Below are positions 5,601 to 6,684 of a DNA stretch of 6,684 nt, piece by piece. The stretch comes from Candidatus Nitrosopolaris rasttigaisensis. Lineage in GTDB: Archaea; Thermoproteota; Nitrososphaeria; Nitrososphaerales; Nitrososphaeraceae. The first letter of the stretch is position 1. Each line of letters starts with the position of its first letter. A program made the position numbers and the translations under genes. Location of the stretch: positions 1-6,684 of the forward strand of contig CAKOFP010000080.1 in NCBI GenBank assembly GCA_933226995.1, read 5' to 3'. The notes under the pieces were generated by a model. The model was not told the DNA's origin, searched no databases, and saw only the letters and a program-made list of their open reading frames with translations.

Positions 5601-5905
5601 AGCAGTTTCCATCGCAGTATTGACTTCATATATTGCAACGTCGGAGATATCATTTGTCTCGTTATATGCATGACTCATAAGCATGTTCGGCCTATTGAAA
5701 ATCGTGGCAAGTGTAAAGTGAGTATATTAGGGTTCATTATGTTTCTAACCTCATTCTTTGCTTGTGACTTGAATCTAAGATAAGAAAAAAATCTATTGAC
5801 TCGATTGTGATCATCGACTATCATAAAAAGCACAGGCGAAACCAGAATCTAGATGAAATATTTTTTGCGACTTTCTCTTATTACTTCTAAGCTCCGGGAA
5901 AATTG

Positions 5906-5912
5906 TTAAATG
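5906..5912 (+). promoter_or_regulatory. TATA-like box before the Toprim gene
   Basis: TTAAATG, preceded by the A-rich GGGAAAATTG, is centred ~30 bases before the ATG at 5939. The expected transcription start is therefore within a few bases of that ATG. The gene has no Shine-Dalgarno site, consistent with a leaderless message. Confidence 0.35.
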
Positions 5913-5938
5913 TTTTTAGTGCTAATAACATTTAGCTT

Positions 5939-6376
5939 ATGCGATACAAGGTTATAGACGATAATATTGTTTACCGTCTTCGCGGCTTTATTAGCATGCT
6001 TAACGAAGAATCTGAAAACGGATCGGTCATAGTGGTAGAAGGAAAGAGAGATGCGAGAGCTTTGGCTAGTGTTGGGTTTAATGGAAACTTGACAATATTC
6101 AGTCGTTTTAAAGGCGTAGCAGACTTTGTGGATAACCATAGTACGTTTGGAAAAAAGATAATTTTGCTTCTTGATATGGATAGAACAGGAAAGCATTTAA
6201 CAAGCAAACTCTTGAAGCGTTTGCAGCTCAACGGAAATAACGTCAGCTTATTCTACAAAAGTGCGCTAGCAAGGATATGTAATGGCAAGGTTAGACATGT
6301 CGAGGATCTTGTGGCATACGGGCCGTATTTTTCTGGAATTACTGGCAATCGAAAAGATCTGTACTTCTATATGTGA
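5939..6376 (+). CDS. Small Toprim-domain protein (COG1658/UPF0292-like)
   Basis: A 145-residue protein with a single Toprim domain. The catalytic glutamate is E34 in VIVVEGKRDARAL, and the DxD pair is D79/D81 in IILLLDMDRTG; these bind the divalent metal in Toprim proteins. FSRFKGVADF between them also fits the fold. The size and composition match archaeal stand-alone Toprim proteins annotated as small primase-like or RNase M5-like (COG1658, UPF0292). Their reaction is not settled; nucleic-acid cleavage or phosphotransfer is expected from the fold. It lies 98 bases before dnaG, also a Toprim protein, on the same strand. The ATG at 5939 is the first start after the gene-free region, with a TATA-like box at leaderless distance. 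The C-terminus (RKDLYFYM) is not conserved as far as I can judge. Confidence 0.75.
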   Translation: MRYKVIDDNIVYRLRGFISMLNEESENGSVIVVEGKRDARALASVGFNGNLTIFSRFKGVADFVDNHSTFGKKIILLLDMDRTGKHLTSKLLKRLQLNGNNVSLFYKSALARICNGKVRHVEDLVAYGPYFSGITGNRKDLYFYM

Positions 6377-6427
6377 GCGCATCAAGGGCATTGAATTAGA
6401 CAACTATTTCCAACGTGGTCAAAGCAC

Positions 6428-6434
6428 TTATATT
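6428..6434 (+). promoter_or_regulatory. Candidate dnaG promoter (TATA box)
   Basis: TTATATT is centred at ~6431 in the 98-base gap before dnaG, predicting transcription from about 6458 and a leader of ~17 bases. A second AT-rich stretch, TAAATTTAAA at 6451-6460, is too close to the ATG at 6475 to be a TATA box for it. The gene could also be transcribed together with the Toprim gene. Confidence 0.38.
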
Positions 6435-6474
6435 CAAGCCCACTCCCCCATAAATTTAAAATAAATATGAGGTT

Positions 6475-6684
6475 ATGAAATTGCCTAGCACGGGTATTGT
6501 GAAGTATCACGTTAAACTAAAGTTCGAGGTTGATGGACTTGTCGAGAAAGCAGATATAATTGGAGCGATCTTTGGGCAGACCGAAGGTCTTCTTGGACCA
6601 GAAATGAATTTGAACGAATTACAGAAGGTCTCAAAGGTTGGAAGGATCGAAGTTAATGTGGACACGAAGTCAAATATGGCAAAG
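6475..6684 (+). CDS. dnaG: Archaeal DnaG-like protein (primase/exosome subunit), N-terminal part
   Basis: The first 70 residues of archaeal DnaG, continuing past the window end. The N-terminus is highly characteristic: KYHVKLKFEVDGLVEKADI, then IGAIFGQTEGLLGPEMNL and NELQKVSKVGRIEVNV. This is the conserved archaeal DnaG N-terminal domain before the Toprim core, which is not reached here. Archaeal DnaG is a component of the RNA exosome, where it helps recruit poly(A)-rich substrates, and primase activity has been reported for some members. The start is the ATG at 6475: the family N-terminus begins near residue 10, and the upstream ATG at 6467 closes after three codons. The T-D-x-K-like tail (NVDTKSNMAK) marks the beginning of a variable linker. 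Confidence 0.93.
   Translation, partial: MKLPSTGIVKYHVKLKFEVDGLVEKADIIGAIFGQTEGLLGPEMNLNELQKVSKVGRIEVNVDTKSNMAK

Larger units (their letters stand above)
5503..5848 (-). pseudogene. Possible decayed protein-coding gene, function unknown
   Basis: Three overlapping open segments on the minus strand follow each other in three frames. The first runs 5848-5678 (57 codons), starting with the hydrophobic ILVSPVLFMIV and continuing to FKSQAKNEVRNIMNPNILTL. The second runs 5726-5574 (51 codons), with ATIFNRPNMLMSHAYNETND and ISDVAIYEV. The third runs 5625-5506 (40 codons), with NRFINLINVIPKEKGKG and ending ELVQLHYSQ then TGA. Joining them needs single-base shifts near 5715 and 5625. Upstream, a TAG at 5849-5851 separates 18 further open codons (to 5905). 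The stretches read like protein and could be an inactivated gene of ~115-135 residues with one N-terminal membrane segment. Open runs of this length also arise by chance, so this is tentative. I recognise no family. Confidence 0.25.
5441..5938. other. 498-base region without an intact gene
   Basis: Between dphB and the Toprim gene no frame is open for 60 codons. I see an 18-base pyrimidine tract, a nested inverted repeat, short A and T runs (5785-5791 and 5861-5866), and consecutive open segments on the minus strand that may be a degraded gene. I found no tRNA signature (no T-loop GGTTCGA-type sequence), no clear C/D-box pair, and no direct-repeat array. Such a gap is unusual beside the tightly packed lysine cluster. 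Confidence 0.6.

Noticed and set aside
5803..5819. TCGAT...ATCGA inverted repeat in the gap before the Toprim gene.
   Set aside because: Only 5-base arms with a 7-base loop that do not extend further; readily expected by chance.
5441..5938. Search for a tRNA, C/D-box RNA, CRISPR repeats or integrase attachment site in the gene-free region.
   Set aside because: No T-loop consensus, no paired C and D boxes, no regularly spaced direct repeats and no tRNA 3' end were found by eye.
6282..6464. A 60-codon plus-strand ORF overlapping the end of the Toprim gene.
   Set aside because: It begins within the Toprim coding region in another frame, has no recognisable domain, and runs through the probable dnaG promoter. 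It is best explained as an out-of-frame shadow.

Overview
This window looks like chromosomal DNA of an archaeon, most probably of the Nitrososphaerota (Thaumarchaeota). The evidence is a LysW-carrier lysine pathway with an Lrp-type regulator beside it, a diphthine synthase (a protein unique to archaea and eukaryotes), the archaeal form of DnaG, TATA-box promoters, and several genes that appear leaderless. Base composition is moderate to AT-rich. The phylum is my inference from gene content, the DphB architecture and general protein resemblance, not from a search.

Positions 1-774: the C-terminal part of an aminotransferase (probably LysJ), overlapped by 11 bases by an Lrp/AsnC regulator. Positions 775-930: a short intergenic region with a T-rich stretch, a TATA box and a perfect 7-base inverted repeat that brackets the TATA box. 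Positions 931-4298: a tight cluster lysS, lysW, lysX, lysK. LysS makes homocitrate, the entry step of the alpha-aminoadipate route. LysX attaches alpha-aminoadipate to the C-terminal glutamate of the small carrier LysW. LysZ and LysY (not in the window), then LysJ, process the bound intermediate. LysK hydrolyses LysW-lysine to release lysine. The Lrp regulator between lysJ and lysS is the obvious candidate controller.

Positions 4370-5440: a diphthine synthase (DphB) carrying an extra C-terminal helical domain that resembles DUF357, with changes in conserved methyltransferase motifs. Positions 5441-5938: about 500 bases with no intact gene. They hold a pyrimidine tract, a nested inverted repeat, and three overlapping open segments on the minus strand that could be a decayed gene. 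Positions 5939-6376: a small Toprim-domain protein. Positions 6475-6684: the N-terminus of archaeal DnaG, running off the window.

There is no mobile element, CRISPR array, tRNA or rRNA that I can see. The most interesting points are the DphB-DUF357 fusion with altered motifs, the inverted repeat around the lysS TATA box, a related motif recurring in the gap after dphB, and the possible minus-strand gene remnant.
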